Source: CAYMZZ01 sp964395095
GTDB taxonomy: Bacteria > Bacteroidota > Bacteroidia > Chitinophagales > Chitinophagaceae
DNA: 64,000 nt
Direction of reading: 5' to 3'
Assembly: GCA_964395095.1 (NCBI GenBank)
Contig: CAYMZZ010000010.1
Span: 62,001-126,000, forward strand
Shown here in pieces: positions 17,216 through 26,300 of this stretch. Each line of letters opens with the position of its first letter. Position 1 is the stretch's first letter. Below the pieces are notes generated by a model. It ran no database searches. It was not told the DNA's origin and saw only the letters and a program-made list of their open reading frames with translations. The translations under genes and the position numbers were made by a program.

Positions 17216-17926
17216 ATGAAGAAAATTCTGACCATTGCCCTTTTGCTGGGAACTGTTAGCCTCTATGCGCAAACCGCAGAGGAAGTAGTAAAGGAATATA
17301 CTGCCCGAATGGGTGGACTTGAAAAATTCAAATCCATCAAAACCGTCAAAATGAGCGGAACCGTTTCGGTACAGGGAATGGAACTCCCCATAACCATCCA
17401 GGTCATTAACGGGAAAGCCGTGCGCACCGATGTGGAGGTGATGGGTAGTTCGGTTATTAGCGCTTATAAAGATGGTAAAGGCTGGAAACAAAATGCCTTT
17501 GCCGGAGCTCCGGATCCTACTGATATGGAAGTAAAAGAACTGGAAGATATCGAGCCGCAGATTCACATCACCAATGCTCTCATGGATTACAAAGCTACTG
17601 GCGCAACGATAGCATTGTTGGGCAAGGAAACCGTGGATGGCAAAGAAGCCTTCAAAATACTTTGCACCCCTTCGTCCGGCAAGAGTCCCACTACCTACTA
17701 CCTCAACAGTTCAGATTATACGATAATCAAAACGGTTACCCGCACCGAGTTGATGGGCAGTGAGGTGGAACTGGAAACCCATTTCAGCAACCTCCAGGAA
17801 GTGGATGGTCGCAAATTCTATATGGGCCGCCTGCAAAAAGCCGATGGCAACGAATTTCAGGATATCCAGTTCAAGACGATTGAGCTGAATGTACCCATCG
17901 ATGAAAGCATTTTTACCAAGCCATAA
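17216..17926 (+). CDS. LolA-like outer membrane lipoprotein-sorting-fold protein
   Basis: A 236-residue protein with a signal peptide (MKKILTIALLLGTVSLYAQ) and a LolA/LolB-type half-barrel pattern: AEEVVKEYTARMGGLEKFKSIKTVKMSGTV at the start, then long amphipathic strands (FKILCTPSSGKSPTTYYLN; YTIIKTVTRTELMGSEVE; FYMGRLQKADGNEFQ) and the ending IDESIFTKP. Many Bacteroidota carry several such periplasmic proteins of unknown cargo. The start at 17216 is supported by the signal peptide; a TAGTTTCG promoter-like element lies just upstream. Confidence 0.75.
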   Translation: MKKILTIALLLGTVSLYAQTAEEVVKEYTARMGGLEKFKSIKTVKMSGTVSVQGMELPITIQVINGKAVRTDVEVMGSSVISAYKDGKGWKQNAFAGAPDPTDMEVKELEDIEPQIHITNALMDYKATGATIALLGKETVDGKEAFKILCTPSSGKSPTTYYLNSSDYTIIKTVTRTELMGSEVELETHFSNLQEVDGRKFYMGRLQKADGNEFQDIQFKTIELNVPIDESIFTKP

Positions 17927-18070
17927 AACCAGCGGTACAGAGTTCCTCAGTGGCGAAAAGTATACAAACCCGGGTTGAACAAATGTTCGATCCGGTTTTT
18001 TTATATCCAAATTCTCTACAGATTTAGTAGAACATTATCAATTGGGCGCATGGCGCTGCATGAGAAATGG

Positions 18071-18078
18071 TAATTTTG
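18071..18078 (+). promoter_or_regulatory. TAATTTTG promoter element for cysE-cysM
   Basis: Exact TAnnTTTG match 28 nt before the cysE ATG at 18107, with A/T-rich DNA upstream. Confidence 0.5.
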
Positions 18079-18106
18079 TGGTATTGTTCATTTTAACCGC
18101 CGCGAT

Positions 18107-18919
18107 ATGGATCCGCAGTTTTACCAGCAGGTATATGACCGACAAAAAGGGATAGAGCAGGTGCCACCCAACGAACGCATAGCGGCCTGGGCCGAGAATC
18201 TGCTTCGATTATTATACCCGGAGCGTTCGGATTATTTTCCGGCCTCCCCTGCCCTGTTGGCGCGGGATTTTGAAAAGCAGATGGCCGAATTGGTTTTTCT
18301 GTTTGAAGCTACCCGGGCCTGTGGCGATTGTGATCACCGGATGAAGGCACAGGTTTATTTTAACCAGCTCCCGAATATATACCGGGTACTCAATACGGAT
18401 ATCGCCTCCATTGTTGCGGGCGATCCTGCCGCCAACAGCGCTTTTGAAGTGATAAGGGCCTATCCTGGCTTTTATGCCATCGCTTTTTACCGGCTCGCCC
18501 ATGCCTTGCACCAATTGCAGATACCCTTGCTTCCCCGAATCCTAACCGAACACGCGCATTCGCGTACAGGTATTGACATTCATCCCGCGGCCAAAATAGG
18601 GGCGCATTTTTTTATCGACCATGGTACCGGTATTGTAATTGGTGAAACCACCGAAATTGGCGACCATGTGAAGCTATACCAGGGAGTAACCCTTGGGGCG
18701 ATGAGTGTGGATAAGAGCATGGCCTACACCAAGCGCCATCCCACGGTGGAAGACCACGTAATTATTTATTCCGGCGCCACCATCCTTGGAGGCGACACCG
18801 TGATCGGACATCATAGTATCGTGGGTGGAAATGTATGGCTCACGCGCAGCATACCTCCCTTTAGTACGGTGTACCACAAATCCGAAACCGAAGTAGTTGA
18901 CCAGAATACGCCCGCCTGA
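18107..18919 (+). CDS. cysE: Serine O-acetyltransferase (EpsC type)
   Basis: Transfers acetyl from acetyl-CoA to serine, the first step of cysteine synthesis. The 270-residue product has an N-terminal alpha-helical region, then a left-handed beta-helix of hexapeptide units (RTGIDIHPAAKIGAHFFIDH, TGIVIGETTEIGDHVKLYQG, TLGAMSV) with the catalytic DH pair in FFIDHGTG and the late HPTVED. Its length and long N-terminal region match the EpsC branch used by Bacteroidota. The stop is 1 nt before the cysM start, so the two are translationally coupled. Confidence 0.93.
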   Translation: MDPQFYQQVYDRQKGIEQVPPNERIAAWAENLLRLLYPERSDYFPASPALLARDFEKQMAELVFLFEATRACGDCDHRMKAQVYFNQLPNIYRVLNTDIASIVAGDPAANSAFEVIRAYPGFYAIAFYRLAHALHQLQIPLLPRILTEHAHSRTGIDIHPAAKIGAHFFIDHGTGIVIGETTEIGDHVKLYQGVTLGAMSVDKSMAYTKRHPTVEDHVIIYSGATILGGDTVIGHHSIVGGNVWLTRSIPPFSTVYHKSETEVVDQNTPA

Positions 18920-18920
18920 T

Positions 18921-19793
18921 ATGTCGCAAATAATTGACCTTGTAGGAAAAACCCCGATGGTGGAAATCAGAAAGCTGAACCCCAACCGGCAGGTAAAAAT
19001 CTTTGCCAAACTGGAGGGTAATAACCCCGGGGGAAGCGTAAAGGACCGACCCGCACTCAATATGATTCGTTCGGCGATTGAAAGAGGAGATATTAAACCC
19101 GGTGATCAGCTCATTGAGGCCACCAGTGGCAATACCGGTATTGCCCTGGCCATGATCGCAAGGCTTTACAACCTGGATATAGAACTGGTGATGCCGTCGA
19201 CGTCAACACGCGAGCGCACTCTCACGATGGAAGCCTTTGGCGCTAAAGTAACCCTGCTCGAAAATATTGAAACCTGCCGCGACTATGCGGAAGCCAAAGC
19301 GGCCGCCGGTAGCCATTTTATCCTGAACCAGTTTGCCAATCCCGATAATTACCTGGCGCATTACAAAACCACGGGTCCGGAGATTTGGAACGACACGCAG
19401 GGGCAGGTCACACATTTTGTCAGCAGCATGGGCACCACCGGCACCATTATGGGTTGCTCCCGCTATCTGAAAGAGAAAAATAGCAGCCTGCAAATTGTGG
19501 GATGCCAGCCCACAGAAGACTCTTCCATTCCCGGCATCCGCCGATGGCCCAAAGAATACCTGCCTAAAATTTTTGAACCCGAAAGGGTGGACCGGATACT
19601 GGATGTATCGCAACAAGAAGCTACCCGTTATGCACGACTGCTTGCCCGGGAAGAAGGTATTTTCGCGGGCATGAGCAGCGGAGGAGCTGCATCCGCCGCC
19701 ATACGGCTGGCACAGGAAATGGAAAGCGGCTTAATTGTGTTCATAGCCTGCGATCGGGGAGATCGGTATTTGAGTAGTGATTTGTTCGGATGA
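18921..19793 (+). CDS. cysM: O-acetylserine sulfhydrylase (cysteine synthase B type)
   Basis: A PLP enzyme making cysteine from O-acetylserine and sulfide or thiosulfate. The 290-residue product has the PLP lysine in NNPGGSVKDRPA (Lys41), the substrate loop EATSGNTGIALA, and the phosphate-cup motif GTTGTIMG; DSSIPGIRRWP matches CysM rather than CysK. The start at 18921 follows the cysE stop by 1 nt; an overlapping in-frame ATG at 18897 is rejected. The gene pair converts serine to cysteine in two steps. Confidence 0.94.
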   Translation: MSQIIDLVGKTPMVEIRKLNPNRQVKIFAKLEGNNPGGSVKDRPALNMIRSAIERGDIKPGDQLIEATSGNTGIALAMIARLYNLDIELVMPSTSTRERTLTMEAFGAKVTLLENIETCRDYAEAKAAAGSHFILNQFANPDNYLAHYKTTGPEIWNDTQGQVTHFVSSMGTTGTIMGCSRYLKEKNSSLQIVGCQPTEDSSIPGIRRWPKEYLPKIFEPERVDRILDVSQQEATRYARLLAREEGIFAGMSSGGAASAAIRLAQEMESGLIVFIACDRGDRYLSSDLFG

Positions 19794-19801
19794 GGGAGTT
19801 T

Positions 19802-19926
19802 AGTTGTAAGTTTTAAGTTGTAAGTTTTAAGTTATAGGTTATTGGTTGTAAATAGTGCATTCAACTTACCCTCAACTTATAACCTAAAACTTACAACTTA
19901 AAACTTACAACTTAAAACTTACAACT
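19802..19926. repeat. Paired inverted heptamer array R3
   Basis: The left arm (19802-19838) is TAAGTTN x5 with A/G/T variants in the seventh base. The right arm (19862-19926) carries more units than the left. The spacer is only about 20 nt, so a long hairpin could form. It lies between convergent cysM and the HsdR_N protein, and the right arm supplies the stop codon of the latter (19919-19921). Confidence 0.75.
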
Positions 19927-20362
19927 CCGGAAACTCCGGCATTGCTTCCAACAACACCAGCTCCTTTCCTTCTTTTTTCCATCCCATGGTTTGTTGTCCA
20001 TTGCTGATCAGCAGATACGATACCGGCAGGACCATCTGGTAGCGTAATACCTGTTGCAGGGTATCTTCCGTAAGTGAAACCGTAGGCGCTTTGCATTCCA
20101 CCATCAGCCAGGGCTGGTGCGCGGGATCGTACACCAGAATATCAAAGCGTTTGGTCATTTCGCCCAGGTGTATCTGTTTTTCGAGGGCGATAAGGGTGGC
20201 GGGATAACCCTGCTGCCGGAGCAGGTAGTTCACAAAATTCTGTCGAACCCATTCCTCCGGTGTGAGCAGCAGCCAGCGGCGGCGAACCGGATCAAAGATC
20301 ATCCTTCGACCGCCTCTTTCCTCCATACGAAAATCGGGTTCGGGAAACTGAATGTGGAGCAT
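19919..20362 (-). CDS. Stand-alone HsdR N-terminal (PD-(D/E)xK) domain protein
   Basis: A 147-residue protein matching the 'type I restriction enzyme R N-terminal domain' (PF13588). The nuclease-like core is visible: E (TLIALEKQIHLG), FDILVYD (the D) and MVECKAP (ExK), in the order of a PD-(D/E)xK fold. No helicase or specificity subunits are nearby, so it is not a restriction system. Stand-alone copies are common in Bacteroidota and their function is unknown. The stop codon lies inside heptamer array R3. A TACTTTTG promoter element sits exactly 4 nt before the ATG. Confidence 0.8.
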   Translation of the reverse strand: MLHIQFPEPDFRMEERGGRRMIFDPVRRRWLLLTPEEWVRQNFVNYLLRQQGYPATLIALEKQIHLGEMTKRFDILVYDPAHQPWLMVECKAPTVSLTEDTLQQVLRYQMVLPVSYLLISNGQQTMGWKKEGKELVLLEAMPEFPEL

Positions 20363-20366
20363 GCTT

Positions 20367-20374
20367 CAAAAGTA
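20367..20374 (-). promoter_or_regulatory. TACTTTTG promoter element placed 4 nt before the HsdR_N start
   Basis: TAnnTTTG on the minus strand with 4 nt to the ATG at 20362, predicting a leaderless transcript. Confidence 0.45.
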
Positions 20375-20428
20375 AATGATTAAATTGCGAATCAGAGAGC
20401 GAAGCAAAAGAAAGCAGGCTTTCGGAAA

Positions 20429-21205
20429 ATGAGTATGAAATCGAAAGAAGAAATAGTAGAGAACTGGCTACCCCGCTATACGGGTGAAAAGCTGGAGAAT
20501 TTTGGTAAGTATGTACTGCTGACCAATTTCAGTAATTATGTAAACCTGTTTGCCGCCTGGCACCAGGTACCCATTGTGGGAATCGGCCGACCTATGCAAT
20601 GTGCCACGGCCGAGGATATCACCATCATCAATTTTGGTATGGGCAGCCCTACCGCAGCCACCATTATGGACCTGCTCACGGCAATAGAACCCCGGGCCGT
20701 CTTATTCCTCGGCAAATGCGGCGGACTAAAAAAACGCAACAAGATTGGCGACCTTATTCTGCCTATCGCCGCCATCAGGGGCGAGGGTACGTCGAACGAT
20801 TATTTCCCGGCCGAAGTACCGGCCCTGCCCGCCTTCGCCCTGCAAAAAGCCGTATCCACTACCATTCGCGATTTTGGGGTGGATTATTGGACCGGTGTGG
20901 TGTACACCACCAACCGGCGCGTTTGGGAACACGATGAGTCGTTCAAGGAATATCTGCAAATGGTTAGGGCTTATGCCATTGATATGGAAACAGCCACCAT
21001 TTTCTCCGTTGGCTTTTACAACAAAATCCCGACAGGGGCCCTATTGCTGGTGAGTGATCAACCCATGGTGCCCGAAGGAGTGAAAACGGAGGAAAGCGAC
21101 AAAACGGTAACGGCACAATTCGTGGAAACCCATCTGCGCGTTGGGATTGAATCGCTGAAACAACTCATTAATGACGGACTTACGGTACGACACTTACGCT
21201 TTTAA
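20429..21205 (+). CDS. amn: AMP nucleosidase (short Bacteroidota form)
   Basis: Hydrolyses AMP to adenine and ribose-5-phosphate. The 258-residue protein belongs to the PNP/UDP phosphorylase superfamily: FGMGSPTAATIMDLL, LFLGKCGGL, RGEGTSNDYFPAEVPALP, AIDMETATIFSVGF and LLVSDQPMVPEG are typical of the short AMP nucleosidase of this phylum, which lacks the N-terminal regulatory domain of the E. coli enzyme (~480 residues). It is divergent from the HsdR_N gene and 9 nt upstream of a small secreted protein. Confidence 0.87.
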   Translation: MSMKSKEEIVENWLPRYTGEKLENFGKYVLLTNFSNYVNLFAAWHQVPIVGIGRPMQCATAEDITIINFGMGSPTAATIMDLLTAIEPRAVLFLGKCGGLKKRNKIGDLILPIAAIRGEGTSNDYFPAEVPALPAFALQKAVSTTIRDFGVDYWTGVVYTTNRRVWEHDESFKEYLQMVRAYAIDMETATIFSVGFYNKIPTGALLLVSDQPMVPEGVKTEESDKTVTAQFVETHLRVGIESLKQLINDGLTVRHLRF

Positions 21206-21214
21206 ACAATCCAC

Positions 21215-21595
21215 ATGAAATATTTCCTGACACTTACCGGCATCTTTCTGTTGACCATTTCCGCAGAACGTTGCGGCGGTAAAACAGAAACGGAGCCCAC
21301 CCGCCTCAAAGGCAAATTAGCGATCAGGGCCCTTTGTATGAATTATACCATCAGCCTGGTGGAAGGCAAACTGGATTCATCGCTGCTGGAAGCGGAGTGG
21401 ACGGATGAGAGCACTGGCAAGAAATACCAGAACGCTTTTGCCCTGGGCAGCCCCTGCAGTTTCCCCGATTCTATTCAGGAAGGTGATGAATTCTATTTTA
21501 GTATCGATAGCACTACACCGCAGGATTGCGCCGTATGTATGGCCTATTATCCCACTCCTGCCAAAAAACTGAAGATTAAGGTATTGCCCGATTGA
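21215..21595 (+). CDS. Small secreted protein of unknown function
   Basis: A 126-residue protein with a hydrophobic N-terminus (MKYFLTLTGIFLLTISAERCGG). The cysteine at residue 20 could be a lipid attachment site, but the preceding residues (AER) do not form a good lipobox. The mature part has five cysteines (ALCMNY, SPCSF, DCAVCMAYYPTP), suggesting disulfides, and is beta-rich. I do not recognise the family. It starts 9 nt after amn, and its stop codon overlaps the next start (TGATG), so it is likely in an operon with the ABC ATPase. Confidence 0.7.
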   Translation: MKYFLTLTGIFLLTISAERCGGKTETEPTRLKGKLAIRALCMNYTISLVEGKLDSSLLEAEWTDESTGKKYQNAFALGSPCSFPDSIQEGDEFYFSIDSTTPQDCAVCMAYYPTPAKKLKIKVLPD

Positions 21596-23319
21596 TGCAT
21601 CCGCTACTGAGCATAGAAGAACTTTCCCTCGAATTTGTCAGCGGTACAGACAGGCACCTGGCGCTTGACAAGGTTTCCTTTGCCCTGAATGCGGGCGAAA
21701 TCCTGGCACTGGTGGGCGAATCGGGATCAGGCAAATCGGTTACTTCGCTTTCCATCCTCCAGTTATTGTCTAAAACAACCAGTTTTTACAAAAATGGAAG
21801 TATCCGTTTTTGTGCTCCCGGTCAATCGCCTGTTGAAATGATTGGCCTGGCGCCGGACCGGCTCCAGAAAATTCGTGGTGCCGGTATCGCAATGGTATTT
21901 CAGGAACCCATGAGTTCGCTCAACCCGGTTATGCGTTGTGGTGACCAGGTTATGGAAGCCATTCGGATGCACCGGAAAGTAACCGCCAGGCAGGCGCGTG
22001 AAGAAGTGCTGCACTGGTTCGAAAAAGTGAAACTGCCGGATCCTCTCGGCTCATTTCAGAAATATCCCCATCAATTGAGCGGTGGGCAAAAGCAAAGGGT
22101 AATGATCGCTATGGCCATGTGTGGACATCCATCCCTGCTGATATGCGACGAACCCACTACCGCGCTCGATGTAACGGTGCAGAAAACCATCCTGGATCTG
22201 CTCAAAGATTTGCAGGCCGAAACCGGCATGGGTATCATCTTTATCACCCACGACTGGGGCGTGGTGGCCGAAATAGCCGACCGTGCTGTGGTTATGTACC
22301 GGGGTCGTATTGTAGAACAGGGCCAGGTGGCAGATCTGTTCCAAAATCCGGCTCACCCTTACACCAGGGGTTTGCTCGCCTGCCGGCCGGCACTCCACAG
22401 CCGGGGAAAGCGGCTTCCAACCGTGAGTGATTTCCTGGATAATAGTAGCCCTACAAGAGTAAGCGAGGCACAGAGCCCGGTCAGGGATAATACCATACCG
22501 GCACCCAGCCAGGTATTAATGGAAGTGAACAATCTCCGTGTTGATTATACCATCGGTCGCAACCTGCTCGGGAAGCCGACAAAGATTTTCCGGGCCATCG
22601 ATGATTTGAGTTTTAATGTAATGTCGGGCGAAACATTAGGCCTCGTTGGTGAAAGCGGGTGTGGCAAAACCACGCTGGGCAGAACATTGCTGCGCCTTAT
22701 CGATCCCAGCGCCGGAACCATAACCTATAAGGGTGAAAACCTCCTATTTCGTAGCGGGAAGGATATGCGTAATCTTCGCCGCCACCTGCAGATCATTTTC
22801 CAGGATCCTTTTTCTTCACTCAACCCCCGGCTACCCATTGGCCCGGCAATTGCCGAGCCATTGAAAGTGCATGGTATTCAATTAACCGCCAAGGCGCGAA
22901 AAGAAAAAGTAATAGCGTTGCTCGAAAAAGTAGGACTCAGCGGAGCGCATTATAACCGCTATCCGCATGAGTTCTCCGGAGGGCAGCGCCAGCGAATCGT
23001 GATTGCGCGTGCCCTTGGCCTCCAACCCGAATTCCTGGTATGTGATGAGTCTGTTTCTGCACTGGATGTAAGTGTGCAGGCGCAAATACTAAACCTGTTG
23101 AATGATCTGAAAGCAGAATATGGATTCACCATCATTTTCATTTCGCATGACCTATCCGTCATACGTTATCTCAGCGATCGCATCATGGTGATGCAAGCAG
23201 GACGAATTGTAGAATCGGGCCCATCAGATACCCTTTACCAGGCGCCTAAGTCACCCTATACCCAAAAACTGATTGACAGTATTCCTGGCAAAACTATTGC
23301 TCACCTGCCACGATACTGA
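21595..23319 (+). CDS. Fused Opp/Dpp-type ABC transporter ATP-binding protein (two ATPase domains)
   Basis: A 574-residue protein with two complete ABC domains. The first has GESGSGKS, LSGGQKQRVMIA and LLICDEPTTALD; the second has GESGCGKTT, FSGGQRQRIVIARAL and LVCDESVSALD. Between the domains lies the HPYTRGLLACRP segment typical of oligopeptide/dipeptide ATPases, and the end has PYTQKLIDSIP. It equals OppD plus OppF in one chain. No permease or binding protein lies in this window, so partners are elsewhere. The ATG overlaps the previous stop by 1 nt. Peptide import is the likely role. Confidence 0.92.
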   Translation: MHPLLSIEELSLEFVSGTDRHLALDKVSFALNAGEILALVGESGSGKSVTSLSILQLLSKTTSFYKNGSIRFCAPGQSPVEMIGLAPDRLQKIRGAGIAMVFQEPMSSLNPVMRCGDQVMEAIRMHRKVTARQAREEVLHWFEKVKLPDPLGSFQKYPHQLSGGQKQRVMIAMAMCGHPSLLICDEPTTALDVTVQKTILDLLKDLQAETGMGIIFITHDWGVVAEIADRAVVMYRGRIVEQGQVADLFQNPAHPYTRGLLACRPALHSRGKRLPTVSDFLDNSSPTRVSEAQSPVRDNTIPAPSQVLMEVNNLRVDYTIGRNLLGKPTKIFRAIDDLSFNVMSGETLGLVGESGCGKTTLGRTLLRLIDPSAGTITYKGENLLFRSGKDMRNLRRHLQIIFQDPFSSLNPRLPIGPAIAEPLKVHGIQLTAKARKEKVIALLEKVGLSGAHYNRYPHEFSGGQRQRIVIARALGLQPEFLVCDESVSALDVSVQAQILNLLNDLKAEYGFTIIFISHDLSVIRYLSDRIMVMQAGRIVESGPSDTLYQAPKSPYTQKLIDSIPGKTIAHLPRY

Positions 23320-23320
23320 A

Positions 23321-26300
23321 TCAATAATAACTATTGCGGTAGGTTTCCTCATAAAATCGTTGGCCGCTATTCTGCTTTTTCACGTTTAGCTTTCGCAACT
23401 GCTTTTCCAATTGCGGCTTTATTGGTTCATCTTCCAGGAAACGGGTCTCCGATAAATCAGTCCATTGCGTGGATAGGTAAAGTCTGCGCCTTGAATAATA
23501 CCCGAGCTTCTCCTCTGGTTTGGGCCAGAGGTATTGTTTCGCATCTTTTGGAACCAGGCCTACTGTGGCGATCTTCCAGCTATTGGGCTGTTGGCTATTG
23601 CCATATCGGAAGAAATATACGAACCCTTCTCTGCCTTCTCCCTTCGCCGGGAGGCGATCAATATACACCAGGGTATCCATATTGGAATAGCCGCCATTAG
23701 CCTTCAATTCACTACGGGCGAGCAGCTCGTGACTGTACCACCTGGCCGGAAACAGACTGAGCTTATCCGTGGCGTGTAATTTCGTATAGAGCCGGTACCG
23801 ATAGCGGTCATCCCTGGCCAAAGCCTCCAGTATCGAATCGGGTACTACCATTCCCTCATCCAACAGCAGGCTGGTCAGGTCGTAGCGAAGAACCGGCGGA
23901 CCGTCTTTCAGCATTTGGTTGATCAGATCCGGTACTGCCTCTTTCTCGCTCCTGAATGGAAGTAATAATTGCAGGTACGAAGGTATTTCTCCACTGTGGT
24001 CCTCATCCTCATTTTGATAAAAGCTGGAAAACATACCACCGCCTTCCTGCTCCTTCATGGCCTTTTCCATACTCCGGGTCCGGGCATCGGCCAGCAATTT
24101 CCGGTAAGCCATCCTCGCCTCGAGCATAAACTTACTGTAGTACATGCTGTACTCCTCAGGACTTAGCAGGCTGCTGTCGATCATTTCGCCCATCAACTTC
24201 ATCAGGGGCCTGCGATACTCTTCAAGGTTCAATAGCGGCAATAAATCGGGCAATATCGTCTTCGACAACTGCAGGGAGTCGGAAAGTTCATCGAAGAATG
24301 AGCCATTCCGGCTGGCGGCAAAATATTCGTCCATTACACCCATACTCCGATACAGCTCCATCAGGCGGTTGAAGTTTTCGCCATAGTCGTTATTCGATCT
24401 TTCAATAATCGGCGGTTCGTTCATGACAATATCCCTGAACTGATGAAAGCCCTCCTTCGTCTCCTGGCGCAGCAAGGTTTCCAGCACGGCATTCTGCAAC
24501 TCGAGCGTGTCGCCTGCAACATGATATATTTCCAACAGGGCCTTTGTTGCCTCTATCGTTCTTATCTCCGATAACTTACCAATGAACTCCTTTTTTACCT
24601 CGAGGTAACCCTTTTCCTTCCATTCAAGACTTTTAATGGCCGCAAGCCAATCCTTTAGATGCGCACTGTCGAGATCAAGATGATCAAGGCCGCTGATGGC
24701 CCGGCGACGATCAAGGCTGTCGCCACTGTAAAAGTCCTGGAGAAATAAAGCCACTTTGTCTTTTGCCCTTACCTGTTGTATCAGCGAATCGAGGGGACGA
24801 AAACTTTGGAAAAAATCAGTCAGAAACCGACTCCTGGGAGTCAGCGTATCAATCTGTGTGGAAATATTGTATTCAATACCTTCCCGGTACCAACGCTGAT
24901 GCCATAGCAGGCGGCTGCTGCCGGTATCGCTCAACTGCCATTCGCGCACCTGGTATCCCGAAGGATCGCTCCAGGCAGTCGCTTTCCTAACGATCCAGGA
25001 TGTATCATAACTCATACCCGGTACGCGGTGCTGCTTCTCTTCGTCCTCGATTGATACATAGGGGCTGAGTTTAGAGAATTCAACATAGATCTGCTCACCT
25101 GTTGAATCATGCCGGATGATGCGCGAACGGGTCAGCTCGTCCTTTGGATCAAACTTCCTCGCCTGTTCATCTACCTGCAACTGGATGATGGGCATTTGGG
25201 TAATCCCACTATCGAGTTCGGGATACACCGGGCTGTTGACGGCGAAGAAAAGCGAAGTATCGGTCCGTACTACAGAAGGCGGATAGTGCTTTGGCGCCAG
25301 GCTAAAGGATTGAAAAAAGCGATCCATCTGCTTATGCTGCTTATCGCCCCTCGCCAGCAAGGTGTAATAATGAGGCCCCTGTATAATAAAACGGGCGCGC
25401 AGATATTTACCAGTCTTGTCGCGATAGCTGGCTTCCAGTGCGGGATAGGATTGATACCCCAAATTTTTCCGTGTCAATCTTTTTTCAATAAAAGCGGATG
25501 CGGAAAAACTTTCTTCCATCAGTCCCAGGTCAAAACTGTCGACGGAGGCGAAATAGTGATTCGGCACATCCGTTCGAATTACCCTGTACTGGGTATTCGA
25601 CTTGTTGTCCACAGCATCAAATATCCAGCTTCCATCATTACCGATAAAGGGTTTATGTGGCAGGGAAACAGCAAAACCGCCATAGGTGGGCGAATAATCC
25701 TGCCAGCCATCCGAAGCATAAGGCCTGATCTGTATACTGCCAAAAAACCGATCCGCCTCATCGCCATTCAATACATAATCGCCGGTGCCGCTCAATTTGA
25801 AAATCAGAACCTCGAAAGGAGTAACATAAATCTGGTATCGTTGCACATCACCCCTGCGTGTGCGATTGGTAATTTTGATGCCGGGGTATCCGTTATGGGT
25901 AAAATTTTCCTTGCTGATGATACGGCCCGGAATGTTTTCGTACAGTAAACTGTCTATCACCTGCTGAACCCTGTTGGTGGAATGGTTCCAAAGCCAGGCA
26001 TTGGTGAGTATGCGCGTGAGCATGTAGTAGCTCCCATTGGCCATATCGGCAAACTGCCTTTGTCCATCGTTCTGGCCTTCCCCCATAGCAAAAAGGGTAC
26101 CGGGCACGTCTACCTGGAAAAGACCATCTTCGGAATGCCATGTTGTAAACGACACAGGTACCCGCAGTTTCTCCACCAGCTTCTTGTGCTCGCTATCGCG
26201 CGAGCCCATTTTCACCGGGCGCAGTTGATACCCTCTCGCACGCAGTATTTCAATCACCCCTCTTTCGCCGGGGAGGTGCGCTGCACCCACGCCTACAAAG

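Noticed and set aside
21215..21595. Periplasmic binding protein of the Opp/Dpp ATPase downstream.
   Set aside because: 126 residues is far too short for a peptide-binding protein (~500) and no SBP motif is visible.
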